Below, piece after piece: positions 53,722 through 62,633 of a stretch of 64,000 nucleotides of DNA. This DNA comes from Asanoa siamensis (lineage in GTDB: Bacteria; Actinomycetota; Actinomycetes; Mycobacteriales; Micromonosporaceae). Position 1 is the stretch's first letter; every line of letters starts with the position of its first letter. The DNA lies in NCBI RefSeq assembly GCF_016862555.1, contig NZ_BONE01000009.1, positions 86,447 through 150,446 on the forward strand. The letters are read 5' to 3'. The notes under the pieces were generated by a model. That model worked only from the letters and a program-made list of their open reading frames with translations, made no database searches and was not told the DNA's origin. A program made the position numbers and the translations under genes.

Positions 53722-55026
53722 ATGCGCGCTCCTCTTCGGACAGTTGTCGTCGTGGCCGTCGCCGCCGTCGCGTTGCTCGGCATCGGGGCGGTCTTCGGTC
53801 TCCGGTCGCCCGCCCCCGCGCCGGCGGCGAGTGTGGTGGCTGGTGCTCCCGACCGGCTCGCCGAGTCCATCGCCCGGGCTCAGGACCGCCTGCGAGCGCT
53901 GCCGCGCGACCACGAGACGTGGGCGGCGCTCGGGCTCGCGTACGTCGAGCAGGCCCGGGTGACCGCCGATCCGAGCCTCTATCCCAAAGCCGCGGGCGCG
54001 CTGGAGCGGTCGCTGGCTGTGCGGGCCACCGAGAATCCGGCCGCCCTGGTCGGGCTCGGCGCGCTCGCCAACGCCCGGCACGAGTTCGCCGCCGCGCGGG
54101 CGTACGCCACCGACGCCCTGGCGGCGAATCCGTACGACGCCGACGCGTACGCCGTGCTGGCCGATGCCCACACGCAACTCGGCGACGCCGCGGCGGCGAC
54201 CGCCGCGATCCAACGGATGCTGGACCTGCGGCCCGGGCTCGCCGCCTACGCGCGCGCCTCGTACGACCTCGAACAGCGCGGATCGGTGGCCGAAGCCACC
54301 GACCTCATGCGGCGGGCGCTCGAGTCCGCCGCCGACCCGGCGGACATCGCGTTCTGCCGCAACCAACTCGGCGACCTCGCCTGGTCGGTCGGGGACCTGA
54401 ACGGCGCCGAACGGGAGTACGCGGCCGGTCTCGCCGCCGGACCGGGCTACCAGGCGTTGTTGCGCGGGCGTTCGCGGGTGGCGGCGGCGCGGGGCGACCT
54501 GCCCGCGGCGCTCGCCGACGCCGGCGCGGTCGCGGCCCGGACGCCGACGCCCGACAGCCTGCTCGAGTACGCGACGCTGCTGCGGCTGGCCGGCAACGTG
54601 GCCGAGGCCGACCGTCAGCTCACCCTGGCGGACGCGGCACACCGGCTGTTCGTCGCCAACGGTGGGCAGGACGACCTGACGGGTGCTCAGCTCGCACTGG
54701 CCCGCGGTGACGCCGCGGCCGCGGTGCGGCTGGCGCAGGACGAGTGGCGGCGGCGGCCGTTCGCTGACGTGGCGGACGTGCTCGGGTGGTCGCTGCACCT
54801 GGCCGGGCGGGATGCCGAGGCGTTGCCGCGCCTGCGCCGGGCCGTCTCGTCGGCGCCGCGCAACGCGCTGTTCGCCTATCACCTGGGCATGGTGCTGCTG
54901 GCCTCCGGCGACAGCGCCGGGGCGCGGGACGCGCTGCGCCAGGCGCGTTCGGTCAACCCGTACTTCTCCCCTGTCGACGGGCCGACGGCGGCTCGGGCAC
55001 TGTCCGCATTGGAGGCACGGCCGTGA
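53722..55026 (+). CDS. TPR-repeat protein, membrane-anchored
   Basis: A 434-residue protein with an N-terminal membrane anchor or signal (VVVVAVAAVALLGIGAVFGL) followed by about ten tetratricopeptide repeats from residue 45 to the end, for example HETWAALGLAYVEQARVTAD, NPYDADAYAVLADAHTQLGD and NALFAYHLGMVLLASGDSAG. TPR arrays scaffold protein complexes. It is coupled to the next gene by a GTGA overlap (55023-55026), so it likely works with the NicO-like transporter and DUF4331 protein. Confidence 0.87.
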   Translation: MRAPLRTVVVVAVAAVALLGIGAVFGLRSPAPAPAASVVAGAPDRLAESIARAQDRLRALPRDHETWAALGLAYVEQARVTADPSLYPKAAGALERSLAVRATENPAALVGLGALANARHEFAAARAYATDALAANPYDADAYAVLADAHTQLGDAAAATAAIQRMLDLRPGLAAYARASYDLEQRGSVAEATDLMRRALESAADPADIAFCRNQLGDLAWSVGDLNGAEREYAAGLAAGPGYQALLRGRSRVAAARGDLPAALADAGAVAARTPTPDSLLEYATLLRLAGNVAEADRQLTLADAAHRLFVANGGQDDLTGAQLALARGDAAAAVRLAQDEWRRRPFADVADVLGWSLHLAGRDAEALPRLRRAVSSAPRNALFAYHLGMVLLASGDSAGARDALRQARSVNPYFSPVDGPTAARALSALEARP

Positions 55027-56444
55027 GGCGCGTACTGGTGGCTCTGGCTCTCGTGGGTTTCGTTCTGTTACCGGCCGCGCCCGCCGCGGCGCATCCGCTG
55101 GGCAACTTCTCGGTCAACCGCTATGTCGGGTTGACGTTCCATCCGGACCGGGTCGCGGCGGTCGTGGTGGCCGACGTGGCGGAGCTGCCGACGCTGCAGG
55201 ATCCGGCGCCGACGTGTGCGGAGGCGGCCTCGGCTCTGGCCGTGACCGTGTCCGGCGCGCGCCTGTCGTGGACCGTTTCGTCGTCGGCGCTGGTCCTGGC
55301 CGACGGGGCCGGTGGGTTGAAGACCGGTCGGCTCGACTGCCGGTTGTCTGCTTCCGCGGCGCTGCCCGGTGCGGTGACGGTCTCCAATGAGTTCCGGGCC
55401 GATCGGATCGGGTGGCGGGAGCTGACGGCGACGGGTGTCGGGGTACGGCTCGTGGGGTCCACCGTGCCTTCGGCGACGGTCAGTGACGAGCTGCGGCGGT
55501 ATCCGGACGACCTGCTGTCGTCGCCGGTCGACGTGCGGACGGCGGCGTTCACGGCGGTGCTGGACGGGTCGGCGGTCGCCGCGGCCGGTCCGGTCTCCGG
55601 TGGTGGGTCGGGGGCGGCGCCGCTCGGGTTGACCGGGCCGCTGGCCGGGGCGGAGCGGTGGCTGGACTCCGTGGTGGGTGGTGCGCGGCTGACGCCGTTG
55701 GTGGGGTTGCTCGCGGTGTTGTTGGCGCTGGTGCTGGGTGCGGCGCACGCGGCGCTGCCGGGGCACGGCAAGACGGTGATGGCGGCGTACCTGGCGGGCC
55801 GGGCCGGGCGTCCGCGTGATGCCGTGGCAGTCGGCGCGACGGTGACGCTGACGCACACCGGCGGGGTGATCGCGCTCGGGTTGCTGTTGACGACGTTCGC
55901 GGGAGTCGCCGGGGAGTCGGTGCTGGGGTGGCTGGGGGTCGCGAGCGGGGTGCTGGTGGCGGGAATCGGGGTGGGTGCGCTGTTGTCGGCGCTACGGCGG
56001 CGTCGCGCCGTGGGTGCGGGTCACTCGCACGGGCACCGTCACTCGCACGGTCACGGCCACTCGCACGGTCCTGGGCACGCGCACTCGCACGATCACCACG
56101 ATGGTGTTGTCCACAGGCACTCGCATGGGCCGGGGAAGTGGGGTATCGCCGGGATCGGCGTTGCTGGTGGGCTGGTGCCCAGTCCGTCCGCGCTGATCGT
56201 GCTGTTGGGTGCGATCGCGCTGGGCCGTACCGCCTTCGGGATTCTGCTTGTTTTCGCCTATGGCCTGGGGATGGCGGCGACGCTGACCGCCGCGGGCCTG
56301 CTGTTGATCCGGGTCCGTGACCGGTTCGCGGGGCGCCTGCGCGGGCTGCTGCGCTGGCAGGCGGCGGCGCCGTCCGCCACCGCCGCGCTCATCGTCGTCG
56401 TCGGGCTCGGCCTGGCCGGGCGCGCGTTTTCCACAATCGTCTGA
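55023..56444 (+). CDS. NicO/RcnA-type nickel/cobalt exporter with exported N-terminal domain
   Basis: A 473-residue protein starting at GTG. A signal peptide (LVALALVGFVLLPAAPAAA) is followed by HPLGNFSVNRYVGLTFHPDR, the start of an exported domain of about 190 residues, then at least six membrane segments of the NicO fold (LLALVLGAAHAALPGHGKTV; GATVTLTHTGGVIALGLLLT). Between segments is a histidine-rich loop (HSHGHRHSHGHGHSHG and onward, about 15 His near residues 337-365), the expected metal-binding loop of nickel/cobalt exporters. The metal is not known. Confidence 0.87.
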   Translation: MRRVLVALALVGFVLLPAAPAAAHPLGNFSVNRYVGLTFHPDRVAAVVVADVAELPTLQDPAPTCAEAASALAVTVSGARLSWTVSSSALVLADGAGGLKTGRLDCRLSASAALPGAVTVSNEFRADRIGWRELTATGVGVRLVGSTVPSATVSDELRRYPDDLLSSPVDVRTAAFTAVLDGSAVAAAGPVSGGGSGAAPLGLTGPLAGAERWLDSVVGGARLTPLVGLLAVLLALVLGAAHAALPGHGKTVMAAYLAGRAGRPRDAVAVGATVTLTHTGGVIALGLLLTTFAGVAGESVLGWLGVASGVLVAGIGVGALLSALRRRRAVGAGHSHGHRHSHGHGHSHGPGHAHSHDHHDGVVHRHSHGPGKWGIAGIGVAGGLVPSPSALIVLLGAIALGRTAFGILLVFAYGLGMAATLTAAGLLLIRVRDRFAGRLRGLLRWQAAAPSATAALIVVVGLGLAGRAFSTIV

Positions 56445-56522
56445 CCCGGGGTGGCGACCATGACCGCGGGCGCGGAATCATTCCCCCTCAGAGCGCGACA
56501 CCGGCCCCGGCAAGGAGTCTTC

Positions 56523-57143
56523 ATGCGCGAGCAGAGCCACGGCGACCCGCCGCGCGACCACCTGTCGGCGGTGCCCGCGCCGGTCGACGACCGGTCGGCG
56601 GCCGATCGCCTGCTGGTCGCGGTCGGGCGGGGCGACGAGGCCGCGTTCCGGGAGCTCTACGAGCTCGTCGCGGCCCGGGTCTACGGCTTGGCCCGGCAGG
56701 TGCTGCGCGATCCGGCCCAGGCCGAGGAGGTCGCCCAGGAGGTTCTGGTCGAGGTGTGGCGCACGGCCGCACGGTTCGAGCCGGCCAAGGGCTCGGCCAC
56801 CGCCTGGGTGTTCACCATCGCCCACCGGCGGGCGGTCGACCGGGTCCGCAGCGAGCAGGCGGCCTCCGACCGCGTGCAGAAGACGGCATCCTGGTCGGCG
56901 CAGACGCCCTACGACGAGGTCTCGGGCGAGGTCGAGGAGCGACTCGAGCGGCAACAGGTCCGCCGCTGCCTGGACGACCTGACCTCGCTGCAGCGGGAGT
57001 CCATCACGCTGGCCTACTACGGCGGCCGCAGCTACCGCGAGGTGGCGCAACTGCTCGACGTGAGCCTGCCGACCATCAAGACCCGGATGCGCGACGGCCT
57101 GATCCGCCTACGCGACTGCCTGGGGGTGGAGGTGCCGACATGA
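56523..57143 (+). CDS. sigK: ECF sigma factor, SigK-type
   Basis: A 206-residue extracytoplasmic-function sigma factor: region 2 (FRELYELVAARVYGLARQVL, AEEVAQEVLVEVWRTAARFE, WVFTIAHRRAVDRVRSEQAA) and region 4 (LTSLQRESITLAYYGGRSYR, VAQLLDVSLPTIKTRMRDGL). Length and its pairing with an RskA-type anti-sigma gene match the SigK group. The ATG at 56523 follows AAGGAG; translation is coupled to the anti-sigma gene by an ATGA overlap. In mycobacteria this pair senses redox changes; regulation here is not shown. Confidence 0.92.
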   Translation: MREQSHGDPPRDHLSAVPAPVDDRSAADRLLVAVGRGDEAAFRELYELVAARVYGLARQVLRDPAQAEEVAQEVLVEVWRTAARFEPAKGSATAWVFTIAHRRAVDRVRSEQAASDRVQKTASWSAQTPYDEVSGEVEERLERQQVRRCLDDLTSLQRESITLAYYGGRSYREVAQLLDVSLPTIKTRMRDGLIRLRDCLGVEVPT

Positions 57144-57862
57144 CCGACGCCGACGTGCACGCGCTCTCGGGAGCCTATGTGCTCGACGCGCTGACCGACC
57201 TCGAACGCGCGGCGTTCAAGCGCCACCTGGCCGGCTGCGCGACCTGCGCGATCGAGGTGGCCGAGCTACAGGAGACGGCGGCCCGGCTGGCCGACGGCGC
57301 CTGGTCGGTGCCGCCGCCGGCGCTGCGCGACAAGGTCTTCGCCGAGGTCTCCCGCACCCGCCAGGACGCCCCGGTTGCGGCGAAACCGGTCCGCCCACCA
57401 CGATCGCGCCGCCTGCTCACGGTGGCCGCGGCGGTGATCCTGGCCGCGGCGGCGGCAACCGGCACGTTCGCGGTCCAGGAACGCCGCCTCGACGACCAGC
57501 GCACGACCGCGGCGGCGGAGTCCGCACGGGTCACCGAGGTGCTGGCCGCACCAGACGCGATCCTCCGCACGGCCACCTCCGCGAGCGGCGTCCGCCTGAC
57601 GGTCGTGACCTCCGCGGCCCGCGACGAAGCAGTCCTGACGATGGCCGCCGAGCGGGCAGCCGGCACGGACCGCACCTACCAGCTATGGATGCTCGACGGC
57701 AGCACAGCGATCAACGCGGGCGTCCTACCCGTCGGCACGACCTCGGCCACCCGCCTGGTCTCCGGTGCGGCGTCCGCGGACGCGTTCGCGGTGACCATCG
57801 AGCCGTCCACCGGCTCACCGGTCCCGACCCTGCCACCCGTAGGCCAGGTGAGCGTGGCATAA
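57140..57862 (+). CDS. rskA: Anti-sigma K factor (RskA-like)
   Basis: A 240-residue anti-sigma factor: an N-terminal sigma-binding domain with the zinc-type motif FKRHLAGCATCAIEVAELQE (His-x3-Cys-x2-Cys), one membrane segment (LLTVAAAVILAAAAATGTFA, about residues 93-112) and a C-terminal extracellular RskA domain (DRTYQLWMLDG, FAVTIEPSTGSPVPTLPP). It holds SigK inactive at the membrane until the extracellular domain is cleaved. Confidence 0.92.
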   Translation: MTDADVHALSGAYVLDALTDLERAAFKRHLAGCATCAIEVAELQETAARLADGAWSVPPPALRDKVFAEVSRTRQDAPVAAKPVRPPRSRRLLTVAAAVILAAAAATGTFAVQERRLDDQRTTAAAESARVTEVLAAPDAILRTATSASGVRLTVVTSAARDEAVLTMAAERAAGTDRTYQLWMLDGSTAINAGVLPVGTTSATRLVSGAASADAFAVTIEPSTGSPVPTLPPVGQVSVA

Positions 57863-57888
57863 GCAGCGCCTGTGGCACAGTCGTGGGT

Positions 57889-58812
57889 GTGTCGTTGGAC
57901 GAGCTGCCGCACTGGCTGCCGGCTTGGTGTCGCGACCACCTGGGCGCCGAACCCACCGGCGTCCTGTTCCGGTCGCGACAGGTCTCGACGGTGTTCGGTC
58001 TGCGCCTGGCCGGTGGCAGGGACGTCGTCGTCAAGGCGCGCGCCGACGACGGCCGGGCCGCGTCGTGCGTCGCGGCGCAGGCGAGCTTGGCCGAGCGCGG
58101 ATACCCCTGCGCCCGACCGCTCACGCCGGTGCTTCGTGTCGGCGCGCTGGCCGTGCACGCTGAGGAGTTCCGCCCGGGCGGCGAGGTGTCACAAGGTGAC
58201 TCGCCGGCCGTCGCCACCGCCTCCGCGCACGTGTTCGCCCAGCTGATGACCAAGCTCGCCGGCGTGACCGTCGCACCGCCGCTGCCGAATCCGCCCTGGG
58301 TGCGTTGGGACCACACCGATCCCGGGGTGTGGCCGGCGATCGACTTTCTCGACAGCCGGGACCAGAGTCTCGTGCCGGACCACATCGTCGGAACGGCAGA
58401 GCGCACCAGGAGACGACTGCTGGCCGCCGGCTTGCCGTGCGTGCTCGGCCACGCGGACTTCGAGGCGCAGAACCTGCGGTGGCACGGTCGGGCGTTGTGG
58501 GCGGTGCACGACTGGGACAGCCTGGCTTGGCAGCCCGAGGCGGCGCTGGTAGGAGCGGCAAGCGGGTCGTTCGCCAGCGCCGGCCCGCCCACGCTGGCTC
58601 CGATCGAAAGCTCCGAGGCGTTCCTCTCGGCTTACCAGGACATGCGACGACACCCGTTCACGGCCGTAGAGCTGGAGGTCGCCTGGGCGGCCAGCTTGTG
58701 GATGGCCGCGTACAACGCCCGCGAGCTGGCCTTGTGCCATGGCCCCGCGGCGGGCGCCGAAGCGCTGCGCGCGCAGACAACCGAACGCCTCCGCCGTGCC
58801 AACGCGTCGTGA
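57889..58812 (+). CDS. Aminoglycoside phosphotransferase-family kinase
   Basis: A 307-residue protein kinase-like phosphotransferase: ATP-binding N-lobe (RDVVVKARADDGRAASCVAA), catalytic loop CVLGHADFEAQNLRW (His, Asp and Asn of the APH loop) and the metal motif AVHDWDSLAWQPE. The family phosphorylates hydroxyls of antibiotics or small metabolites; neither a drug nor a resistance role is shown by sequence, and it is distant from the enediyne genes. GTG codons at 57883 and 57889 are both possible starts; neither has a clear ribosome site. Confidence 0.8.
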   Translation: MSLDELPHWLPAWCRDHLGAEPTGVLFRSRQVSTVFGLRLAGGRDVVVKARADDGRAASCVAAQASLAERGYPCARPLTPVLRVGALAVHAEEFRPGGEVSQGDSPAVATASAHVFAQLMTKLAGVTVAPPLPNPPWVRWDHTDPGVWPAIDFLDSRDQSLVPDHIVGTAERTRRRLLAAGLPCVLGHADFEAQNLRWHGRALWAVHDWDSLAWQPEAALVGAASGSFASAGPPTLAPIESSEAFLSAYQDMRRHPFTAVELEVAWAASLWMAAYNARELALCHGPAAGAEALRAQTTERLRRANAS

Positions 58813-58830
58813 ATCCGCTCGACGCGAACG

Positions 58831-59316
58831 GTGGGCGAAGCGATCATCGAGGACGTGAGCGACCTCCTCCCGACGAACGACGTCGACCAACGGGCCGGAC
58901 GACAACGCGCCATCCTCGTCGACGTCGACGGCACGCTGGCGATCCGCGGGAAACGTTCGCCCTACGACTGGAGCCGGGTGGGCGAGGACCAGCCCAACCC
59001 CGCGGTGATCGAGCTGGTGCAGACGATCATGGCCGCCGGCCGGCACCGGATCGTGGTGATGTCGGGCCGCAAGGAACAGTCACGTCGCCAGACGGAGATG
59101 TGGCTCGACGCGCAGGGCATCGTGTTCGACGACCTGTGCCTGCGCGCCGACCACGACGACCGCCCGGACCACAAGACCAAGGCGGACCTCTACCGCCGCT
59201 TCGTGGCGCCCCGCTACGAGGTCGCCTTCGTCATCGACGACCGCGCCAGCGTCGTCCGCATGTGGCGCAACACCTTCAACCTCACGGTCTGCCAGGTCGC
59301 CGACGGCGATTTCTGA
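58831..59316 (+). CDS. HAD-family phosphatase (polynucleotide-kinase phosphatase-like)
   Basis: A 161-residue HAD-fold protein with motif I ILVDVDGTLAIRGKRSPYDW, motif II VVMSGRKEQS, and motifs III/IV HKTKADLYRRF and VAFVIDDRASVV. The cap-less layout, the RSPYDW segment and the FDDLCLRADHDDRPDH block are like the phosphatase half of T4 polynucleotide kinase-type proteins. The start is uncertain: GTG at 58831 or at 58855. It follows the phosphotransferase gene by 18 bases and may share its message. Confidence 0.8.
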   Translation: MGEAIIEDVSDLLPTNDVDQRAGRQRAILVDVDGTLAIRGKRSPYDWSRVGEDQPNPAVIELVQTIMAAGRHRIVVMSGRKEQSRRQTEMWLDAQGIVFDDLCLRADHDDRPDHKTKADLYRRFVAPRYEVAFVIDDRASVVRMWRNTFNLTVCQVADGDF

Positions 59317-59339
59317 GACATCGACGAGGCGAAGTCGAG

Positions 59340-60650
59340 TTAGAGGCCGGCGGGCGCCCACGGGAGGGGGTCGCCGGCGTATTGGTGGGCCCGGATGTCT
59401 CCTGAGCGCGCGTGGCCCTCGAACAGCTCGACCCGAGCCGCCCGCCCGCACAGACGGCCCAGCTCCACGCTCGCCTCCCGGCTGGTGACCTCCTGGTAGG
59501 TCACCGTCTTCAGGTACTTGCCGACCCACAGACCCCCCGTGTAGCGGGCCGCGCCGCGGGTGGGCAGGGTGTGGTTCGTGCCGATGACCTTGTCGCCGTA
59601 GGAGACGCAGGTGCCTTCGCCCAGGAACAGCGCCCCGTAGTTCCGCATCGCCGTCAACGCGTCGCGGGGCGACTCCGTCAGGATCTGGACATGTTCTGAC
59701 GCGTACGCGTCGGCGAGTGCGTAGGCCTCCGCCAGGTCCGCCACCACCGCCACCTCGCCGTGGTCGCGCCACGCCGGCGCCGCGAAGTCACGGGTGGGCA
59801 TTCCCGGCAGGATTTCCTCGATCAGGTCCATGACCCGGCGCGCCAGCGGCTCCGAATCCGTGATCAGGATCGCCGGTGAGTCCGGGCCGTGCTCCGCCTG
59901 GCTCAGCAGGTCGACCGCCACCACGAACGGGTCGGCCGCGCCGTCCGCGACGATCAGGATCTCCGTCGGCCCCGCGAACAGGTCGATGCCGACCTCGCCG
60001 AAGAGCTGCCGCTTCGCCTCCGCCACGTACGCGTTTCCGGGGCCCGCCAGCAGGTCGACCTTGCCGATCGTCTCCGTGCCCAGCGCCATCGCCGCCACCG
60101 CCTGGGTGCCGCCCAGCAGGTAGATCTCGTCGGCGCCCGCCAGGTGCAGCGCCGCGATCGTCGCCGCCGGGATCTCGCCGCGGATCGGCGGTGTGCACGA
60201 TGCCACCCGGCCGACACCCGCCACCTTCGCGGTCACCACCGTCATGTGCGCCGACGCCACCAGCGGATAACGGCCGCCGGGCACGTAGGCGCCGGCCGCC
60301 GACACCGGGATGTTCTTCTGCCCCAGGAAGACGCCCGGCTCGACCTCCGCCTCGAAGTCGTGCAGGGACTCCTTCTGCCGCAGCGCGAAGTCGCGTACCC
60401 GTGCCTGCACCGTTTTGATGTCGGCGAGAGCCTGCGCCGGCACCGTCGCCACGATCTGTTCGATCTCCGACTCCGAGAGCCGGAACGACGCCGGCGACCA
60501 GTTGTCGAACTTCTCGGAATACTCCCGGACCGCCGCGTCGCCGCGGGCGCGGACGTCCGCGATCACCGCCGCGACCGTCTCGCGGACGCCGCGCGAGGCC
60601 GCGTCGTCGTGGGTCACCGGGGGTGCCGACTTGAGATAGCGCGCCGCCAT
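59340..60650 (-). CDS. Histidinol dehydrogenase-like enzyme
   Basis: A 436-residue HisD-family zinc/NAD dehydrogenase. The family blocks are present: VSAAGAYVPGGRYPLVASAH, LLGGTQAVAAMALGTE, VDLLAGPGNAYVAEAKRQLF, the zinc ligands Gln and His in LLSQAEHGPD, the catalytic Glu-His in YASEHVQI and GTNHTLPTRGAARYTGGLW with the zinc Asp just before, and the last zinc His in LFEGHARSGD. It is the last gene of a catabolic-looking operon and not near any his genes, so it is probably one of the HisD paralogues that oxidise other diols or amino alcohols (compare HpsN). ATG at 60650 is preceded by GGAGG. Confidence 0.85.
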   Translation of the reverse strand: MAARYLKSAPPVTHDDAASRGVRETVAAVIADVRARGDAAVREYSEKFDNWSPASFRLSESEIEQIVATVPAQALADIKTVQARVRDFALRQKESLHDFEAEVEPGVFLGQKNIPVSAAGAYVPGGRYPLVASAHMTVVTAKVAGVGRVASCTPPIRGEIPAATIAALHLAGADEIYLLGGTQAVAAMALGTETIGKVDLLAGPGNAYVAEAKRQLFGEVGIDLFAGPTEILIVADGAADPFVVAVDLLSQAEHGPDSPAILITDSEPLARRVMDLIEEILPGMPTRDFAAPAWRDHGEVAVVADLAEAYALADAYASEHVQILTESPRDALTAMRNYGALFLGEGTCVSYGDKVIGTNHTLPTRGAARYTGGLWVGKYLKTVTYQEVTSREASVELGRLCGRAARVELFEGHARSGDIRAHQYAGDPLPWAPAGL

Positions 60651-60666
60651 GGCCAACCTCCAGAAA

Positions 60667-61509
60667 TCAGAGCGGGTACGTCGCCCGCAGGTCGATCCGG
60701 CTGTACGTGATGTGCCGGGTCAACACGTCCTCGTCGCGCGCGGCCTGGGTGACCGGCAGCAGCGTGTGGGTCTCGTTGTTGAGGCGGTAGAAGGCCTCCG
60801 CGAAGTTGACGCCCGCGACCCGGCCGTTCTCGCCGTTGTTGGCCTCGATCAGCTTGCGGGCGAACAGCCCCGAGTAGCCCTGGCTGTCGAAGCAGTCCAT
60901 CGCCGCGACCTTCTGGCCGACCACGTCGGTGATGTCGATGTAGACGTCGTTGCGCAGGCCGTGCAGGCTCAGCCCGTCGCCCGCGATCACGGGCAGCGAC
61001 GTGAAGAAGACCTGCTTCACGTGGAACTCCGACCGCCCGTCGAGGTTGCGCAAGAACATGCCGGCCCGGCCGAGCGCGGCCAGCACGCTCACCGAGGCGA
61101 CCGTGTGCATGTTGGCCGCCATCACCGGATTGAGCGGGTAGTCGCAGATCAGCACGTCCGGCCGCTCGATCGCGAGCTGCTCGGCGATCTGGTCGACCAC
61201 GTCTTCCCGCAGCGCGGCGTAGTGGTCGTCCAGGTCGAGCGTGATCACGCGGGAGATGCCCAGGATAGCGGCCGCCCGCTCCAACTCGCCCTTCTTGTGC
61301 GCCACGATCGCGGCCAGGTCGGCGTCGACGATCGACTCGTCGGGCTGGTCCTTGCGCCACTCCTCCGCGTACCGGTTGGCGTGCATCCGCCCGCCGTGCG
61401 TGAGGATCAGCGCGACCACCTCGTCACCCGCGGCCGCGTGCCGGGCCAGGGTGCCGCCGCAGTTCGTGATCGTGTCCGCCGGATGGGCGTAGATGGTCAT
61501 CACCTTCAT
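60667..61509 (-). CDS. PIG-L family deacetylase
   Basis: A 280-residue PIG-L/LmbE-type zinc deacetylase. The N-terminal metal motif reads MTIYAHPADTITNCGGTLAR: the usual HPDD is HPAD, keeping the His and the second Asp ligands. LNPVMAANMHTVASVSVLAA gives the third ligand region with a His. Such enzymes remove N-acetyl groups from amino sugars or related amines. The start at 61509 (MKVMTIYAHP) is chosen; ATG at 61500 is possible. It lies between the PLP enzyme (35-base gap) and the HisD-like gene (16-base gap). Confidence 0.83.
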   Translation of the reverse strand: MKVMTIYAHPADTITNCGGTLARHAAAGDEVVALILTHGGRMHANRYAEEWRKDQPDESIVDADLAAIVAHKKGELERAAAILGISRVITLDLDDHYAALREDVVDQIAEQLAIERPDVLICDYPLNPVMAANMHTVASVSVLAALGRAGMFLRNLDGRSEFHVKQVFFTSLPVIAGDGLSLHGLRNDVYIDITDVVGQKVAAMDCFDSQGYSGLFARKLIEANNGENGRVAGVNFAEAFYRLNNETHTLLPVTQAARDEDVLTRHITYSRIDLRATYPL

Positions 61510-61544
61510 GACTGAAGCGAACGTGAAACGCCGTTCCATGTCAA

Positions 61545-62633
61545 TCAGTAGCGCGCGGAAATCTCCCAGCGTTCGACGGCGTGGTCGCCGCGCACGGCGT
61601 ACAGGTGGCTCCACATGTTCGTGGTGCCGCAGGCATGGTTGGGCACGAGACGCACCAGATCGCCCACGGCCAACGGCATCGCGCCGCCGTCGAGGAGAAA
61701 ACCGTGCTCCTCGTTGGCTTCGGCGAACACCACGTCGGGTCGGTCGAGCACCAGGCCGACCGAACCCGCGGCCGCGATCGCGTCGGAGCTCATCGCCTTG
61801 ATGCCCGCGTCGATGATCGGGCGACCGGCCCGCTGCACCGATGCCACCCGGGCGAGCACGGTCTGCGCGCACTGGTCGAGCGTGCAACTGCCCACCCGGG
61901 TCTGGTTGGCGTCGTAGTAGACGTAGGTGCCCGGCCGGCCCTCCGTCACGCCCGGCACGAACGGCGTCGAGGTGGCACCGGGCGTCGAGCCGACAGAGAC
62001 GATCTCGACCTCGTGCCCGGCGGTACGCAGGTCGCCCGCGACCGAGACCAGCAACGCGCCCGCGGCCGCACCGGCCGATTCCAGCGCCGCCCGGTCGGCC
62101 GACGCGGAGATGTGCCCCTCGTGGGTCAGCACGCCACGCAGTCGCAGCCCGGGCAGCGCCGCGATCCCGGCCGCGATCGCGACGGCGGTCGACGGTTCCA
62201 CGCCGAGCCGCGCGTGCCCGGTGTTGACCTCGAGGACGAACGGCACCGTCACGCCGGCCGCCGCCGCCGCGGCCGACAGGGGACGCGCGGCCTCGACCGA
62301 GTCCAGCGAGACCGTGAGCCCGCCACCGTGCCGCAGCAGCGCGTCCACCACGAACGCCACCTTGCGCGGCCCGATCGGGATGTGCGCCCAGAGCAGGTCG
62401 CCGACGCCACGGCTCTGCAACCAGGCCACCTCGGCCGCGGTCGAGCAGGTGAAGCCGATCGCGCCGGCGTCGAGTTGCCGGCGGGCCACCTCCCAGCACT
62501 TGGTGGTCTTCACGTGCGGGCGCAGCGCGACGCCGGCCGCCGCGAACGCGCCCGCCATGTCGGCGATGTTGCGCTCCAGCCGGTCGAGGTCGACCAGCAG
62601 CGCCGGGGTCGGCAGCGCGTCGAGGGGGATCAT
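61545..62633 (-). CDS. Fold-type III PLP enzyme (D-threonine aldolase/D-serine dehydratase-like)
   Basis: A 362-residue protein with the alanine-racemase N-terminal barrel: TPALLVDLDRLERNIADMAG, then LRPHVKTTKCWEVARRQLDA with the PLP lysine in PHVKTTK, and VLEVNTGHARLGVEPSTAVA. The C-terminal domain contains DLVRLVPNHACGTTNMWSHL, whose His and Cys match the metal site of D-threonine aldolase and eukaryotic-type D-serine dehydratase. It therefore probably cleaves or dehydrates a D-beta-hydroxy amino acid. Start overlaps the amidohydrolase stop (ATGA). Confidence 0.87.
   Translation of the reverse strand: MIPLDALPTPALLVDLDRLERNIADMAGAFAAAGVALRPHVKTTKCWEVARRQLDAGAIGFTCSTAAEVAWLQSRGVGDLLWAHIPIGPRKVAFVVDALLRHGGGLTVSLDSVEAARPLSAAAAAAGVTVPFVLEVNTGHARLGVEPSTAVAIAAGIAALPGLRLRGVLTHEGHISASADRAALESAGAAAGALLVSVAGDLRTAGHEVEIVSVGSTPGATSTPFVPGVTEGRPGTYVYYDANQTRVGSCTLDQCAQTVLARVASVQRAGRPIIDAGIKAMSSDAIAAAGSVGLVLDRPDVVFAEANEEHGFLLDGGAMPLAVGDLVRLVPNHACGTTNMWSHLYAVRGDHAVERWEISARY

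Noticed and set aside
57889..58812. Antibiotic self-resistance gene for the cluster
   Set aside because: It has the APH fold, but lies 33 kb from the enediyne genes and enediynes are not known to be inactivated by phosphorylation.
59340..60650. Histidine biosynthesis hisD
   Set aside because: The protein is HisD-like, but no other his genes are near and the operon is catabolic in character, so the biosynthetic symbol was not used.
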